From Lentisalinibacter sp964427415 (lineage in GTDB: Bacteria; Pseudomonadota; Gammaproteobacteria; Steroidobacterales; Woeseiaceae), in NCBI GenBank assembly GCA_964427415.1, contig CAYRUH010000013.1, positions 14,918 through 78,917 of the forward strand: a stretch of 64,000 nt of DNA. The letters run 5' to 3'. The stretch's first letter is position 1. Every line of letters begins with the position of its first letter. A model generated the notes under the pieces. It saw only the letters and a list, made by a program, of their open reading frames with translations. It was not told the DNA's origin and searched no databases. The translations under genes and the position numbers were made by a program. Shown one piece after another: positions 55,024-63,993 of this stretch.

Positions 55024-56109
55024 ATGGGCAATCGCACATCTCTCTACCCCCTGCACGTCGATGCCGGCGCCCGCCTCGTGGATTTCGGCGGGTGGGACAT
55101 GCCGCTGGCCTACGGCTCGCAGCTCGCGGAGCACCGCGCGGTGCGGGAGTCGGCCGGCATGTTCGACGTCTCCCACATGACTGTCGTCGATCTCGCCGGT
55201 GAGGGCGTCACGGACTTCCTGGCCCGCCTCCTCGCGAACGACATCGGCAAGATCGAGGGCACCAACCGGGCCCTTTACACCTGCATGCTGAACGAGGAAG
55301 GCGGGGTGCTGGACGACCTGATCGCCTATCACCGCGGACCGGGCGACTATCGCCTCGTCGTCAACGCCGCCACCCGGCAGAAGGATCTCACCTGGATGCG
55401 CCGGCAGGCCGAAGGCCACGCCGTCGACATCAGCGAACGCGCGAATCTGGCCATGATGGCCGTGCAGGGGCCGCAGGCGCGCGGGCATGCCGCGGCCCTG
55501 CTGCCCGACGACCGGCGCGAGGAAGCGCTCGGCATGAAACCTTTCACCGCCGGCGAATACGGTGATTACTTCGTGGCCCGCACGGGCTATACCGGCGAGG
55601 ACGGTTGGGAGATGCTTGCAGAAGGCGACACGGTGGTCGCCGCCTGGCAGGCGTTGTCGGCAGCAGGCGTACAGCCCTGCGGCCTCGGCGCACGGGACAC
55701 GCTGCGGCTGGAGGCCGGCCTCAATCTGTACGGCTCGGACATGGACGAGACGACGACGCCGCTGGAATCGAACCTCGGCTGGACCGTGGCCTTCGACCCT
55801 CCCGGACGGGATTTCATCGGCCGGGCGGCGCTCGTGCGGCAGCAGGAAGCCGGCGTGCCGCGCCGCCTCGTGGGCCTCGTGCTGGCGGGCAAGGGCGTGC
55901 TGCGCAACCACCAGCCGGTGCTCGCCGGCGACGAGAGGGTCGGTGAGATCACCAGCGGCGGTTTCGGCCCGACCGTGGGCGGATCGGTCGCGCTCGCACG
56001 CATCGATGCCGGCGCGCAAGAGCCTCTGACGGTGGACATCCGCGGGCGACATCTGCCCGTGCGTATCGTCAGGCCGCCATTCGTGCGCAATGGCGAAGTG
56101 AAGGTCTGA
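55024..56109 (+). CDS. gcvT: Glycine cleavage system T protein (aminomethyltransferase)
   Basis: Transfers the methylene group from lipoylated H protein to THF, releasing ammonia. The 361-residue protein opens T-S-L-Y-P-L-H and has D-F-G-G-W-D-M-P-L, V-S-H-M, A-N-D, G-Y-T-G-E-D-G-W-E and the R-D-T-L-R-L-E-A-G-L-N-L-Y-G motif. Start ATG 55024, with GAGGAG five bases upstream; an ATG at 54979 is in frame but sits two bases from the riboswitch end. Confidence 0.96.
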   Translation: MGNRTSLYPLHVDAGARLVDFGGWDMPLAYGSQLAEHRAVRESAGMFDVSHMTVVDLAGEGVTDFLARLLANDIGKIEGTNRALYTCMLNEEGGVLDDLIAYHRGPGDYRLVVNAATRQKDLTWMRRQAEGHAVDISERANLAMMAVQGPQARGHAAALLPDDRREEALGMKPFTAGEYGDYFVARTGYTGEDGWEMLAEGDTVVAAWQALSAAGVQPCGLGARDTLRLEAGLNLYGSDMDETTTPLESNLGWTVAFDPPGRDFIGRAALVRQQEAGVPRRLVGLVLAGKGVLRNHQPVLAGDERVGEITSGGFGPTVGGSVALARIDAGAQEPLTVDIRGRHLPVRIVRPPFVRNGEVKV

Positions 56110-56164
56110 CAGCGGTATTCGGACAAGATGGCATCCGGCGGCACGCCGGCCAGGAGGAAGAGAG

Positions 56165-56560
56165 ATGAGTGAAGTACCCGGCGATCTGAAGTACACGAAA
56201 GACCACGAGTGGCTCCGCCTCGAGGACGATGGCTCCGTGACCCTCGGCATCACGGATCATGCCCAGGAATCCCTCGGCGATCTGGTCTTCGTCGAGCTGC
56301 CCGAGCAGGGCGACAGCGCCGGCTCCGGCGACGGTATCGCGGTGGTGGAGTCGGTAAAGGCTGCATCGGATGTGTACGCGCCCTTCGAATGCACGGTAGA
56401 CGAGGTCAACGGCACGCTGGCAGACGAGCCGGAGAAAGTGAACGCCGACCCCTACGGCGACGGCTGGATCGCGCGGCTCACTCCCGCCTCGCCGGCGGCA
56501 CTGGACGACCTGATGGATGCGGAAGCCTACGAGCAGCTGCTGGCCGAGTCGGAAGACTGA
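56165..56560 (+). CDS. gcvH: Glycine cleavage system H protein
   Basis: Lipoyl carrier shuttling the aminomethyl group between P and T. The 131-residue protein has the lipoylation lysine K65 in E-S-V-K-A-A-S-D-V-Y and the family start Y-T-K-D-H-E-W-L. 55 bases after gcvT. Confidence 0.98.
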   Translation: MSEVPGDLKYTKDHEWLRLEDDGSVTLGITDHAQESLGDLVFVELPEQGDSAGSGDGIAVVESVKAASDVYAPFECTVDEVNGTLADEPEKVNADPYGDGWIARLTPASPAALDDLMDAEAYEQLLAESED

Positions 56561-56575
56561 GCGACGGAGAGGACG

Positions 56576-57958
56576 ATGCCTTTCATCCCGCACACCGAAG
56601 ACGACATACGCGCGATGCTGGACGCCATCGGCGTGGATTCCATCGAGCGGCTGTTCGAGGAGATCCCGGCAGAGCTGGTCATCGACGAGTTGTCCGGCGT
56701 TCCTGACGCGCTGAGCGAGATGGAAGTGACCCGGCTGATGCGCGACCGCGCGGCGCGGGACGGCTCGCCGCTCTGCTTCATCGGTGCCGGCGCCTACGAG
56801 CACCACATCCCCGCGGCGGTCTGGGAGATCACCACCCGCGGCGAGTTCTACAGCGCGTATACGCCGTATCAGGCGGAAGCGAGCCAGGGCACGCTGCAGG
56901 TGATCTACGAATACCAGACCATGATGGCCGGTCTCACCGGCATGGACGTATCCAACGCCTCGCTGTACGACGGTGCCTCGGCCCTCGCCGAGGCGGCCCT
57001 GATGGCCGTGCGCGCCAATCGCAGGTCGAAATCGCGGCGCGTGCTGCTGGCCGCCGGCGTGAATCCGGTCTATCGCAAGGTCGCCGAGGCCATCGCCGGC
57101 ACACAGGGGCTGGAGTTCGACTACCTGCCGCTGGATCCCGCCACCGGGCTGACCCGGCTCGAGGCACTGGCCGAGGCGGGCGAGGCGCCGGTCGCCGTGG
57201 TTATCCAGCAGCCGTCCTTCCTCGGCACGCTGGAAGACATGGACGAACTCACCGATCGTGCCCGGGCCCTGGGCGCGCTGGTGATCGCGGTGGTGAACCC
57301 CACCTCGCTCGCGGTGCTGAAGCCGCCCGGCGAGTGGGGCGAGGAGGGCGCCGACATCGTCTGCGGCGAGGGTCAGCCCCTCGGCGTGCCGCTGTCCTCC
57401 GGCGGTCCCTACTTCGGCTTCATGGCCGCTCGCAGGAATTTCGTGCGCCAGATGCCCGGCCGCATCGTCGGGCGCACCGTGGACCTGGACGGCAAGCCCG
57501 GCTTCACCCTTACGCTGCAGGCCCGCGAGCAGCACATCCGCCGCTCCAAGGCGACCTCCAACATCTGCACCAATCAGGGGTTGATGGTAACGGCGGCCAC
57601 CATCTACATGTCGCTGCTGGGCGAGGAAGGACTGGCCCGCGTGGCCACCGACTGCCATGACCGCACGGCCGCGCTGTGCGAGGCGCTGACCGGCGTAGAC
57701 GGCGTGGAGCGGGCGTTCGACACACCGTACTTCCACGAGGCGCTGCTCAGGCTCGACCGGCCTGTGGCACCGGTGCTGGCGGAGCTGGCCAGCCGCGGCG
57801 TGCTCGGCGGATTCGACGTGAGCCCGGACTATCCCGAGCTGGGCGACGTCCTCCTGGTCTGCGCCACGGAGACGAAGACCGATCAGGACATCCGCCACTA
57901 TGCCGTCGCCATGGCCGATGCGCTCGGCGCGGGCCGGGCAAAGCGCGCGGCGGGCTGA
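56576..57958 (+). CDS. gcvPA: Glycine dehydrogenase (decarboxylating) subunit 1
   Basis: N-terminal half of the split P protein. The 460-residue protein lacks the PLP lysine, as expected, and has the F-I-P-H-T-E-D-D-I-R start and the E-A-S-Q-G-T-L-Q-V-I-Y-E-Y-Q-T and A-S-L-Y-D-G-A-S-A segments. Works as a heterotetramer with GcvPB. 15 bases after gcvH. Confidence 0.97.
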   Translation: MPFIPHTEDDIRAMLDAIGVDSIERLFEEIPAELVIDELSGVPDALSEMEVTRLMRDRAARDGSPLCFIGAGAYEHHIPAAVWEITTRGEFYSAYTPYQAEASQGTLQVIYEYQTMMAGLTGMDVSNASLYDGASALAEAALMAVRANRRSKSRRVLLAAGVNPVYRKVAEAIAGTQGLEFDYLPLDPATGLTRLEALAEAGEAPVAVVIQQPSFLGTLEDMDELTDRARALGALVIAVVNPTSLAVLKPPGEWGEEGADIVCGEGQPLGVPLSSGGPYFGFMAARRNFVRQMPGRIVGRTVDLDGKPGFTLTLQAREQHIRRSKATSNICTNQGLMVTAATIYMSLLGEEGLARVATDCHDRTAALCEALTGVDGVERAFDTPYFHEALLRLDRPVAPVLAELASRGVLGGFDVSPDYPELGDVLLVCATETKTDQDIRHYAVAMADALGAGRAKRAAG

Positions 57959-57961
57959 GCG

Positions 57962-58114
57962 ATGGCGAGCCTCAGCTTCCGCAGCAAACGCTGGAACACG
58001 TCCGGGGATCTCCCCGCCGTCGGTTCCCGCGCACCGGACTTCCGGCTGGTGGACGACATCGGAGATGAGCCCGACGACGAGGCGGCGCTGAGGGCGCTCG
58101 GCCTCGACCACTGA
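57962..58114 (+). CDS. 50-residue ORF resembling the N-terminus of thiol peroxidase (remnant or microprotein)
   Basis: A 51-codon ORF between gcvPA (three bases upstream) and gcvPB (19 bases downstream). It reads M-A-S-L-S-F, then N-T-S-G-D-L-P-A-V-G-S-R-A-P-D-F-R-L-V-D, closely matching the start of Tpx-type thiol peroxidases (pattern T-S-G-x-L-P-A-V-G-x-x-A-P-D-F-x-L). It then diverges to an acidic end (D-E-P-D-D-E-A-A) and stops before the peroxidatic cysteine would occur (near residue 60). The likeness is from memory of the family. It may be a broken tpx or a retained small protein; being in frame and close-packed, it is probably translated. Confidence 0.6.
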   Translation: MASLSFRSKRWNTSGDLPAVGSRAPDFRLVDDIGDEPDDEAALRALGLDH

Positions 58115-58133
58115 GACGAGGACGAGGAAACAG

Positions 58134-59609
58134 ATGAGCGACACGCTGATATTCGAACGCTCGCAGCCGGGCCGCCGTGCCGTGGCCCAGGCGCCCGTCG
58201 GAGACCGGCTGCGCCCGGCGCTGCCCGGGAAGTTTCTGCGCGAGACGCCCACCTCACTGCCGGCCGTCTCCGAACTGGAGACCGTGCGCCACTACACCCG
58301 GCTGTCGCAGAAGAATTTCTCCATCGACACCCACTTCTACCCGCTGGGTTCGTGCACGATGAAGTACAACCCGAAGGCCTGCAACAAGCTGGCCATGCTG
58401 CCGGAGTTCCTCGGCCGCCATCCCTGCGGCGACGTGTCCCACGGCCAGGGGTTCCTCGAGTGCATGTACGAGCTGCAGGACATGCTGAAGGCGGTTACCG
58501 GCATGAAAGCGGTGTCGCTGACGCCGATGGCGGGCGCTCAGGGCGAGTTCACCGGCGTCGCGATGATCCAGGCCTACCATCGGGCCCGCGGCGATCACGA
58601 ACGCAACGAGATTCTGGTGCCCGACGCCGCCCATGGCACCAACCCGGCCACCGCCACCATGTGCGGCTGCAAAGTGGTGGAGCTGCCCACCGACGATACC
58701 GGCGACGTCGACCTGAACGCGCTGCGCGAGGCGGTGGGGCCGAAGACGGCGGGCATCATGCTGACCAATCCGTCGACGCTGGGCGTGTTCGAGCGGCACA
58801 TCCTGGAGATCTCCCGCATCGTCCACGACGCCGGCGGGCTCATGTACTACGACGGGGCTAACCTGAACGCGGTGCTCGGCAAGGTGCGGCCCATCGACAT
58901 GGGCTTCGACGTCATCCACATGAACCTGCACAAGACTTTCTCCACTCCCCACGGCGGCGGCGGACCGGGCTCCGGTGCCGTAGGTGTCGGCGACAGGCTC
59001 GCGCCCTATCTGCCCATCCCGATCGTCGGCCGGAAGGAGACGGCGGCGGGCGTTCGCTACCACTGGCTCGACGAGCGCGATCTGCCGGAGACCATCGGCC
59101 GGTTGTCCGGCTTCATGGGCAACGCGGGCGTGCTGCTCAGGGCCTACGTCTACATGCGCATGGTCGGCCGCGACGGCATGCCCCGCATCGCCGAGTTCGC
59201 CACGCTGAACGCCAACTACCTGCTGGCGCGTCTGCGCGACGAGGGTTTCGATCTCGCCTTCCCGGACCGCCGCGCCAGCCACGAGTTCATCGTGACCCTG
59301 AAACGCCAGGCGAAGACCCTGCATGTCACGGCCATGGACTTCGCCAAGGCGCTGCTCGACCATGGCTATCACGCGCCCACCACCTATTTCCCGCTGCTGG
59401 TGCCGGAGTGCCTGCTGATCGAGCCCACCGAGACCGAATCGAAGGAGATGCTCGACGGTTTCGTGGCCGCGATGGTGGCGATTGGGGAAGAAGCGGGCAG
59501 CGACGATGAGCGTGTGCGCGGCGCCCCGTACACGACGCCGGTGCGCCGTCTGGACGACGTCAGGGCGGCGAAGGAACTCGATCTGGTCTGGCGCCCGGAC
59601 GCGGCCTGA
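58134..59609 (+). CDS. gcvPB: Glycine dehydrogenase (decarboxylating) subunit 2
   Basis: C-terminal half of the P protein, with PLP bound to a lysine that is probably K267 in M-N-L-H-K-T-F-S-T-P-H-G-G-G-G-P-G. The 491-residue protein has the usual L-G-S-C-T-M-K-Y-N-P-K segment near residue 72. Last gene of the glycine cleavage operon. Confidence 0.97.
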   Translation: MSDTLIFERSQPGRRAVAQAPVGDRLRPALPGKFLRETPTSLPAVSELETVRHYTRLSQKNFSIDTHFYPLGSCTMKYNPKACNKLAMLPEFLGRHPCGDVSHGQGFLECMYELQDMLKAVTGMKAVSLTPMAGAQGEFTGVAMIQAYHRARGDHERNEILVPDAAHGTNPATATMCGCKVVELPTDDTGDVDLNALREAVGPKTAGIMLTNPSTLGVFERHILEISRIVHDAGGLMYYDGANLNAVLGKVRPIDMGFDVIHMNLHKTFSTPHGGGGPGSGAVGVGDRLAPYLPIPIVGRKETAAGVRYHWLDERDLPETIGRLSGFMGNAGVLLRAYVYMRMVGRDGMPRIAEFATLNANYLLARLRDEGFDLAFPDRRASHEFIVTLKRQAKTLHVTAMDFAKALLDHGYHAPTTYFPLLVPECLLIEPTETESKEMLDGFVAAMVAIGEEAGSDDERVRGAPYTTPVRRLDDVRAAKELDLVWRPDAA

Positions 59610-59750
59610 TCACATCGCCGGGGCGCACCTCGCGGAGTTGCGCGGCGCGCCGGCGTGGAACTTTGCGTGCCAGTACCGGACTCAGATGATTGCCATCTGC
59701 AATAATGCGGCGCTGTCGTATTCGTCGCCATGAGCCTCGGCAGGAACCTC

Positions 59751-62543
59751 ATGAAGCCTATTTCCGTCATTACATTGCTGGCCTTGCTCGTCGCTCCGCC
59801 CCTGTTCGCGGCCGAGCGCGAGGCATGGACCGACACGCTGGACCGGATCTCGTCCGGGGTGGTCTCCATCCGGGTCGACGCCACCCGGGCCTTCGATACC
59901 GACTGGAATACCTCGACCCAGGCTACGGGTTTCGTCGTAGACGCCGAACGCGGGCTGATCCTGACCAACCGGCATGTGGTCACACCCGGCCCCGTCGTGG
60001 CCGAGGCGGTTTTCCTGAATAATGAGGAGGTGCCGCTGACGCCGGTCTACCGGGACCCGGTCCACGACTTCGGTTTCTTCAGCTACGACCCGGACGCCCT
60101 GCGCTTCATCGAGCCGACCGAACTCGAGCTCTCGCCGGCCGGCGCCCGCACCGGCCGGGAGATCCGCGTGGTGGGCAATGACGCGGGCGAGCAGCTCTCG
60201 ATCCTGGCAGGCACCATCGCCCGCCTGGACCGGCAGGCGCCCGAGTACGGCCGCGGCAAGTACAACGACTTCAACACGTTCTACCTGCAGGCGGCCTCCG
60301 GCACGTCCGGTGGCTCATCCGGCTCGCCGGTGGTCGACATCGACGGCCGCGTCGTCGCGCTGAATGCGGGTGCCAACTCGAGTGCCGCCTCGAGTTTCTT
60401 TCTGCCGCTGGATCGGATCGAACGGGCGCTGGAGCTCATCCGTGCCGGCGAGCCCGTCAGCCGCGGGACGCTACAGACGGTGTTCGTGCGCAAGCCCTAC
60501 GACGAACTCGTCCGGCTCGGACTGGACCCGGAGACGGAGGCGGCGGCGCGGGCGGCGTATCCGGAGCAGACCGGCATGCTGACCGTGGCCGAGGTGCTGC
60601 CGGATTCCCCTGCCGACGGCCTCTTGGAGGTGGGCGACATAGTGGTGCGCCTCAACGGCGAGATCGTCGCGGAGTTTGTGCCTCTGGGTGCCGAGCTGGA
60701 TGCGAGCGTCGGCGAGACCGTGCGGCTGGAGCTGCGCCGCGGCGGCGCCGTCATCGAGCAGAGTATTGAGGTGCAGGACCTGCACGCCATCACACCGGAC
60801 GAATACATCGAGTTCGGCGACGCTGTCGTCCACCGGCTGTCCTACCAGCAGGCCCGCCATTACAACCGCCCGGTCGACGGCGTGTACGTCGCCAACCCGG
60901 GCTACGTGCTGAGCAATTCCGCCATACCCCGGGCTGCGGTCATTACGGAGCTGGACTCGCAGCCGGTCAGCGATCTCAACGACCTGGAGGCCGTGCTGGA
61001 CGGTCTGGCCGACGGCGAGCGCACGTCCATCCGTTTCGTGAGTCTGGAGGATCCGCGCACCAGTCAACTGCGCTCGCTGCGCATCGACCGGCGCTGGTTC
61101 CCCTCGAAACGCTGCCGCCGTGATGACGATACCGGCCAGTGGCCCTGTCGGGAGCTGGCAGCCGGTCCCCCGCCGGAACCGCCTGCCGTGGCCAGCACCC
61201 GTTTCCCGCCCCAGGACGGCCGCCTTGCGCAGGCACTGGCGCCGTCGCTGGTGCTGGTGAACTTCGACCTGCCGTATACCATCTCGGGTGTCGCAGAGCG
61301 GCATTACTACGGCACCGGCCTGGTGGTCGACGCCGAGCGCGGACTGGTCGTCGTCGACCGCAACACGGTGCCCGTGGCGATGGGCGACGTCCACCTCACT
61401 TTCGCGGGTTCTCTCGAGGTACCCGGGCGGGTCGAATACGTCCATCCGCTGCACAACCTGACCATTGTTTCCTACGACCCGGCGCTGATCGGCGACACTC
61501 CGGTCGAGTCGGCCAGATTCAACACCTCGCCGGCCGAGCCCGGCGACCCGGTCCGGGTGGTCGGGCTGAAGCCGGACCACCGGCTCGTGCATCAGCAGAC
61601 CCAGGTGGCCTCGGTGGATGCGCTCGTCCTGCCGCTGTCGCGCACGCTGCGATTCCGTGACACCAATCTCGAGGCGCTCACCGTCGTGAACGCGCCGGAT
61701 CAGGTGGACGGGGTCCTGGCGGACGAGCGGGGTCGGGTGGTATCGCTGTGGTCGAGCTTCGCCTATCAGGGCGGTGGCGAGACCAGCCAGGTCAACAAGG
61801 GCGTGCCGGCGGACCTGGTGCAGGAATTCGTGGATCTGGTCCGCACGGGCGGCACGCTGTATTCGCTCGAGGCGGAACTGGCCTACCTGCCGCTGGCGGC
61901 CGCGCGCAAGCTGGGTCTGCCGCAGGAATGGGCAGCGCGACTGGAGCGCCATCATCCCGAGCAGCGCCGCGCGCTGCAGGTGAAGCGTCTCGTGGCCGGC
62001 TCGCCGGCCGCCCGTCTGCTACACAACGGGGACATCCTCCTCAGTATCGACGGCGAGGTGGTCAATACCTTCCGCGACGTCGAGCGCGCGACCCGCAAGG
62101 CCTCGGTGAGGCTCGCGGTGTGGCGGCGCGACAGTGTGCGGGAGCTGGAAGTGGCAACGGTCGCGCTGGGCGGCACGGGGATCGACAGGGCCGTGATGTG
62201 GGCCGGTGCGTTGCTCCAGAAACCGCACCGTGCCATGGCGGCCCAGCGGGGCATCGAGCCCAGCGGCGTTTATGTGGCCTACTTCAGTTACGGCTCGCCG
62301 GCCACGCGCTACGGCCTGTGGGCCGGGCGGCGTATCGTCGAGGTGGACGGCCGTCCGACGCCCGATCTCGACGCCTTCCTGGACGTCGTCCGCGGCAAGG
62401 AGGACCGGGAATCGGTGCGGCTGAAGACGGTGAACTGGAATCGTTCCGTCGACGTGATTACGTTGAAGCTCGACAAGCAGTACTGGCCAGGCTACGAAAT
62501 CCGGCGCACCGGTGATGGTTGGGAGCGTCGTCCGCTGGGCTGA
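59751..62543 (+). CDS. Double-module HtrA-like serine protease (DEG7/NMA111 type)
   Basis: A 930-residue protein with a signal peptide (hydrophobic residues about 4-20, then F-A-A-E-R). Module 1: trypsin-like domain with H75 (T-N-R-H-V-V), D106 (H-D-F-G-F-F) and S190 (G-G-S-S-G-S-P-V), followed by a PDZ domain (about 290-370). Module 2: a second protease-like domain (about 495-690) that has lost the triad (V-D-R-N-T-V in place of the His, H-N-L-T in place of the Asp, no G-x-S-G-G), with further PDZ-like segments on both sides (about 385-460, 730-800, 830-905). The same layout is known from yeast Nma111 and plant DEG7. ATG 59751 is preferred for its AGGA site; an ATG at 59730 is also in frame. 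The M23 gene overlaps its end. Confidence 0.88.
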   Translation: MKPISVITLLALLVAPPLFAAEREAWTDTLDRISSGVVSIRVDATRAFDTDWNTSTQATGFVVDAERGLILTNRHVVTPGPVVAEAVFLNNEEVPLTPVYRDPVHDFGFFSYDPDALRFIEPTELELSPAGARTGREIRVVGNDAGEQLSILAGTIARLDRQAPEYGRGKYNDFNTFYLQAASGTSGGSSGSPVVDIDGRVVALNAGANSSAASSFFLPLDRIERALELIRAGEPVSRGTLQTVFVRKPYDELVRLGLDPETEAAARAAYPEQTGMLTVAEVLPDSPADGLLEVGDIVVRLNGEIVAEFVPLGAELDASVGETVRLELRRGGAVIEQSIEVQDLHAITPDEYIEFGDAVVHRLSYQQARHYNRPVDGVYVANPGYVLSNSAIPRAAVITELDSQPVSDLNDLEAVLDGLADGERTSIRFVSLEDPRTSQLRSLRIDRRWFPSKRCRRDDDTGQWPCRELAAGPPPEPPAVASTRFPPQDGRLAQALAPSLVLVNFDLPYTISGVAERHYYGTGLVVDAERGLVVVDRNTVPVAMGDVHLTFAGSLEVPGRVEYVHPLHNLTIVSYDPALIGDTPVESARFNTSPAEPGDPVRVVGLKPDHRLVHQQTQVASVDALVLPLSRTLRFRDTNLEALTVVNAPDQVDGVLADERGRVVSLWSSFAYQGGGETSQVNKGVPADLVQEFVDLVRTGGTLYSLEAELAYLPLAAARKLGLPQEWAARLERHHPEQRRALQVKRLVAGSPAARLLHNGDILLSIDGEVVNTFRDVERATRKASVRLAVWRRDSVRELEVATVALGGTGIDRAVMWAGALLQKPHRAMAAQRGIEPSGVYVAYFSYGSPATRYGLWAGRRIVEVDGRPTPDLDAFLDVVRGKEDRESVRLKTVNWNRSVDVITLKLDKQYWPGYEIRRTGDGWERRPLG

Positions 62544-63468
62544 CCGCCCGGGCCTCGGCGTGGTTCTCCTCGCCGCGGCCCTGCCGGCCGCCGCGACGGC
62601 GGGCGACAGCCTGTACAAGTACCGCGGCGACGACGGCGAATGGGTCTACAGCGACCGGCGTCCCGCCGCTGCAGCGCAGGTTGAGGTGCGCCCGCTGGCG
62701 TCTTCCACGGACGACGGCCTGGTGATCCGCCGGCAGGAGACCGACAACGGCTTCGAGGTCATCGCCGAGAACCGCCGCTACGTGCCGGTGGAAATCGTGC
62801 TCGCCGCAATGGACCTGGACAACCTCGAGCCGGTGGGCGAGCGTGATGTGCGCGCGACGATACCCGCGCGAACCGGTTCGGTGGTGCTCGGACTGGACCG
62901 GGTGGACCCGGCGTTGCCCGGGCGCTTCCGTTTCCGCTACGAATCCCTGCCCGGAGATCCGGCGGCCAGCCACGAGCCGGATGTGCCGTATCGCTTCCCG
63001 TTCGCCCCGGCTACGCGTCACCGGGTCACTCAGGCCTGGCCGGACACGAGCACCCATGACAGCCCGGCGAGTCGGCACGCCGTGGATATTGCGGTGCCGG
63101 TCGGCACGGGCGTCTACGCGGCACGCGCGGGTACGGTGTTCGAGGTAGCCGCCCGGCACTTCACCGGCGGCACGGACCGGGAGCGGGATCTGCCGCGGGC
63201 GAACCTGGTGCGGATCGTCCATGACGACGGCACCATGGCGGTGTACGCTCATCTGAACTGGGATTCGATCCGGGTACGCCCCGGCGAGACGGTGGCCCGC
63301 GGCCAGTACATCGCCGACTCCGGCAACACCGGCTACACCACCGGCCCGCATCTGCACTTCGCCGTGCAGCGCAACGCCGGACTGCGGCTCGAGTCCGTGC
63401 CTGTGCGCTTCGCCGGGCCCCGGGGTCCGGTGACGCCGAAGAGCGGCATGGAGATCACCGCTTTTTGA
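62515..63468 (+). CDS. M23-family (LytM) metallopeptidase with N-terminal DUF4124-like segment
   Basis: A 317-residue secreted protein: signal peptide (about 1-30, ending A-T-A-G-D), a short DUF4124-like stretch (Y-K-Y-R-G-D-D-G-E-W-V-Y-S-D), a beta-sandwich middle and a LytM domain (about 165-305) with S-R-H-A-V-D-I-A-V-P, H-D-D-G-T-M-A-V-Y-A-H-L and G-P-H-L-H-F-A. The zinc ligands (H-x3-D and H-L-H) are intact, so it may cut peptidoglycan or activate an amidase. Its start lies 29 bases inside the preceding protease gene; a GTG one codon upstream is also possible. Confidence 0.9.
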   Translation: MVGSVVRWADRPGLGVVLLAAALPAAATAGDSLYKYRGDDGEWVYSDRRPAAAAQVEVRPLASSTDDGLVIRRQETDNGFEVIAENRRYVPVEIVLAAMDLDNLEPVGERDVRATIPARTGSVVLGLDRVDPALPGRFRFRYESLPGDPAASHEPDVPYRFPFAPATRHRVTQAWPDTSTHDSPASRHAVDIAVPVGTGVYAARAGTVFEVAARHFTGGTDRERDLPRANLVRIVHDDGTMAVYAHLNWDSIRVRPGETVARGQYIADSGNTGYTTGPHLHFAVQRNAGLRLESVPVRFAGPRGPVTPKSGMEITAF

Positions 63469-63513
63469 CCCCGTTCCTGTTGCCGGCGCCGGGAGCCGCC
63501 GTATGATGGAGCC

Positions 63514-63993
63514 GTGAAGAAGCGGCAGATCAGGATCGTCTCCGGCGGGCAGACGGGTGTGGACCGGGGTGCACTCATTGCGGCACTGGACCGTGGCGTG
63601 CCCTGCGGAGGCTGGTGTCCTGCCGGCCGTAACGCCGAGGACGGCGCCATACCGCCCTTCTTCCCGATGCGCGAACTGCCGGACGCGGACTACCCCGCCC
63701 GAACCCTGAAGAACGTGCAGGACAGCGATGGCACTGCGGTGATCTTCTTCTCCGAGCTGGAAGGCGGCACCGAACTCACCGTCGCCTACTGCCGCCGCGA
63801 GCGCAAACCCTACGTGTTGGTGGACGCCCACGAGATGGATACGGCCGAGGCCGCCCGGCGCATCGGCGAGTTCGTCGCCGAGCACAGTATAGCGACCCTG
63901 AACGTGGCCGGCCCCCGCGCCAGCCGCCATCCGGCGGCCCAGGCCTGGGCGCGCGCCGCGGTCCGCGAGTTCCTGGAAAGCCTCCCCCGCTGA
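63514..63993 (+). CDS. Putative molybdenum carrier / YpsA-like nucleotide-binding protein
   Basis: A 159-residue Rossmann-like protein with the S-G-G-Q-T-G-V-D-R-G-A-L start and G-G-W-C-P-A-G-R segment of the cpYpsA (molybdenum carrier-like, LOG-related) family, then F-F-S-E-L-x-G-G-T-E. Bound ligand and function are unproven for this family. GTG start at 63514, 45 bases after the M23 gene; complete within the window. Confidence 0.87.
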   Translation: MKKRQIRIVSGGQTGVDRGALIAALDRGVPCGGWCPAGRNAEDGAIPPFFPMRELPDADYPARTLKNVQDSDGTAVIFFSELEGGTELTVAYCRRERKPYVLVDAHEMDTAEAARRIGEFVAEHSIATLNVAGPRASRHPAAQAWARAAVREFLESLPR

